Of a stretch of 64,000 nt of DNA, positions 62,274-64,000 are shown in pieces (positions within the stretch are counted from its first letter, which is position 1; every line of letters starts with the position of its first letter). The stretch is taken from positions 59,419 to 123,418 of the forward strand of contig JAHBSL010000015.1 of assembly GCA_019639135.1 (NCBI GenBank), written 5' to 3'. The position numbers and the translations under genes were made by a program. The notes beneath the pieces were generated by a model that saw nothing but the letters and a program-made list of their open reading frames with translations, had not been told where the DNA came from and searched no databases. Origin of the DNA: Acidobacteriota bacterium. Lineage in GTDB: Bacteria; Acidobacteriota; Blastocatellia; Pyrinomonadales; Pyrinomonadaceae.

Positions 62274-63251
62274 GTGAAGAAGACCGTTCTTTTGACCGGC
62301 GGTGCCGGTTTCATTGGCTCGCATTTGTGCGAGGACCTGCTTCGAAGCGGGGATTGGCGAGTTGTCATTGTCGACGACCTTAACGATTTCTATTCGACCG
62401 ATATAAAGCGGGCGAACCTTGCGGCGTTTGCAGATTCAGGGGACGTTGAGTTCATCGAGGGCGACATCCGCGATGCTGAAACGCTTGCAGGTATTTTTGC
62501 CGCGAACAGCTTTGACCAGATCGTACACCTCGCGGCCCGGGCAGGCGTACGGCCCTCGCTGACTCAGACAAAGCTTTATTACGAGACTAACGTCATCGGT
62601 ACTCTCAACCTGCTTGAGCTTGCCCGCGAGCACGGCGTGCCGCACTTCGTTTTCGGGTCTTCATCGAGCGTTTACGGCGCAACGTGTTCGGTGCCATTCA
62701 GGGAAGATGCGACGATCCGCAAGCCGATCTCGCCCTACGCCGCGACCAAGGCATCGGGCGAACTTCTTTGCCACACGTATTCGCACCTCTACGATATCCG
62801 CACGGTTTGCCTACGCTTCTTCACGGTTTACGGGGCAAGGCAGCGGCCGGACCTTGCGATCCACAAGTTCACCCGGCTCATCGCCGAGGGTAAACCGGTG
62901 CCGATGTTTGGCGATGGGACGACCCGGCGTGATTACACCTACATCGACGACATTATTCAGGGCGTCAGGGCAGCGATGGATCACACTGCGACGAAGCATG
63001 AGGTGCTGAACCTCGGGGAATCTGAGACGACCGAACTGCGGCGCCTGATCGAGCTTATCGAGGAAAGCCTCGGAACAAGGGCGATCATCGACCGCCAGCC
63101 GCTGCAGCCGGGTGACGTGCCGATAACTTTTGCAGATATCACTCGCGCCCGCGAGGTACTCGGCTACAACCCAAAGACAAAAATCGAGGACGGCATCCCG
63201 AAATTCGTCGAATGGTACCGCTCGGCCGCGACCGCTAACGCCGCACCCTAA
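62274..63251 (+). CDS. NAD-dependent nucleotide-sugar epimerase (UDP-glucuronate 4-epimerase-like)
   Basis: 325 residues from a GTG start. Short-chain dehydrogenase fold: NAD site TGGAGFIGSHLCEDLL (about 7-22), SSSSVYGATCSVPF with the catalytic Ser/Thr, and the Tyr-Lys pair YAATKASGELL. PVPMFGDGTTRRDYTYIDDIIQGV is the family's domain-binding motif. Makes sugar nucleotides for surface glycans. Convergent with the M14 gene (4-base overlap). Confidence 0.93.
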   Translation: MKKTVLLTGGAGFIGSHLCEDLLRSGDWRVVIVDDLNDFYSTDIKRANLAAFADSGDVEFIEGDIRDAETLAGIFAANSFDQIVHLAARAGVRPSLTQTKLYYETNVIGTLNLLELAREHGVPHFVFGSSSSVYGATCSVPFREDATIRKPISPYAATKASGELLCHTYSHLYDIRTVCLRFFTVYGARQRPDLAIHKFTRLIAEGKPVPMFGDGTTRRDYTYIDDIIQGVRAAMDHTATKHEVLNLGESETTELRRLIELIEESLGTRAIIDRQPLQPGDVPITFADITRAREVLGYNPKTKIEDGIPKFVEWYRSAATANAAP

Positions 63252-64000
63252 GGCCGGGGCTCTGAAAGAAGCTTCATCAATTCGACTGCGGCAACCTCGC
63301 CCTTTTTACGGATAAAGTCTCGAGGCGTGTTGTCGCCGATCTCGTAGACGATCGCCTCCATACCGCAGCAATCGAAAAAGTAGTTCCGCGAAACTCGGGT
63401 CGGAAATAGACGTTCGGTCGCCTGGATCCGCGGTTCATAACCCTCGATCGCCGCTTGAATATTCCCAAGCCACCGTTCGACGAGCCGCGGTGAATTGCCC
63501 TCGTAGATGCGGTTCATCGGATAATAAATATCATTCCAGGTCGAGTGGAAATCGATCCCGAAATAAAAACGGCCGCCGGTCTCGGCAATCCGGCGAGAGA
63601 GGAAATTGCGGACGGCCTGGGTCTCGGGCTGATTGAAATCCTGCCAATCGCGGTTCAGGTCTATGCCGCCCTGATTATGCCGCCAGTGGCCCTCATCAAC
63701 ACCGTCCGGGTTCATCAGCGGCACGACGTAAATGCCCCAATCCCGGCGGAAGGCCCTCGACGCCTCTGAGCCATCGATCAGCTTTTCGATGAAGGCCTGC
63801 ATTGCAAAATAACCCGTAACCTCAGGCGGATGCTGACGAGAGATAACGAGCATCATCCGTTTCGACGCGGTGTTGCCAAGTTGAAGCATCCGGAGCGGTC
63901 GCCCCTCGCGGCTCTTGCCGATCTCTACGATCGAGGCTCCGGCCCTTTTTGCTATCGCATCCATCCACTCAAAGACCTCCTTGGAGGTTTGCAGTTCCTG
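63248..64000 (-). CDS. M14 zinc carboxypeptidase, N-terminus outside the window
   Basis: The reading frame continues upstream to the window edge (QELQTSKEVFEWMDAIAKRAG), so the ATG at 63962-63964 is internal. Zinc motif ISRQHPPEVTGYFAMQ (H-x-x-E), then IDFHSTWNDIYYPMN for the third ligand, and MEAIVYEIGDNTPRDF with the catalytic Glu. The NPDGVDEGHWRHNQGGIDLNRDW segment holds the substrate-binding Asn-Arg. The family trims C-terminal residues or peptidoglycan stems. Export signal unknown because the N-terminus is missing. Confidence 0.93.
   Translation of the reverse strand, partial: QELQTSKEVFEWMDAIAKRAGASIVEIGKSREGRPLRMLQLGNTASKRMMLVISRQHPPEVTGYFAMQAFIEKLIDGSEASRAFRRDWGIYVVPLMNPDGVDEGHWRHNQGGIDLNRDWQDFNQPETQAVRNFLSRRIAETGGRFYFGIDFHSTWNDIYYPMNRIYEGNSPRLVERWLGNIQAAIEGYEPRIQATERLFPTRVSRNYFFDCCGMEAIVYEIGDNTPRDFIRKKGEVAAVELMKLLSEPRP

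Overview
The window looks like chromosomal DNA from an Acidobacteriota bacterium, most likely class Blastocatellia (Pyrinomonadaceae-like). This is inferred from family content rather than from a marker gene, since no rRNA is present. The clues are a very large Oar-like TonB-dependent receptor with a carboxypeptidase-regulatory domain, an acidobacterial-type VWFA secreted protein, an FG-GAP/VCBS protein, a PilB-PilT-PilC operon, a KPN_02809-type zinc peptidase and an E2-E1 fused 2-oxoglutarate enzyme. Genes are dense, moderately GC-rich and mostly housekeeping. Strong codon bias produces many long antisense frames that are not genes.

Layout. 1-4 kb: partial TPR protein, an HEGRH-motif protein, an S23-type four-helix-bundle gene enclosed by inverted heptamer arrays, and a four-gene operon (hypothetical, antitoxin with an in-frame amber codon, MazF toxin, methyltransferase). 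4-10.6 kb: thyA, OmpA-like protein with a repeated Thr-motif tail, VWFA protein, zinc-ribbon protein, lipocalin, trxB, PilZ protein, enoyl-CoA hydratase. 10.7-11.4 kb: tRNA-Ala, a decayed IS110-like transposase, tRNA-Met. 11.5-20.5 kb: antiporter, DUF389 and PEGA/TPR genes, then the type IV pilus motor operon, which also carries an unusual basic secreted protein. 20.5-30.2 kb: riboflavin synthase, TM2 protein, zinc peptidase, HU, site-2 protease, coiled-coil membrane protein, YacG, MFS transporter, M48 protease. 30.2-35.2 kb: pstSCAB-phoU behind a triple 11-bp-period direct repeat resembling a Pho box, plus a 51-residue membrane microprotein. 35.4-43.7 kb: FG-GAP protein, PpiC-type chaperone, TonB receptor and a secreted propeller-like protein, all on the minus strand. 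44-52 kb: nadA-ferredoxin, a YbaY-domain protein, a papain-like protease, Rieske ferredoxin, CBS/Hsp20/Lon stress genes. 52-64 kb: DUF1801 protein, TM0106-type nuclease, tRNA-Asn, CapA, Kgd-like fusion, ribH-nusB (NusB carrying a large helical insertion), RDD membrane protein, nucleotide-sugar epimerase and a partial M14 carboxypeptidase.

The least-explained signal is a family of exact 7-bp-period arrays at five loci. Most occur as inverted pairs abutting or overlapping start or stop codons. One pair brackets the S23-like gene. I see no CRISPR array, prophage, integron or complete insertion sequence.
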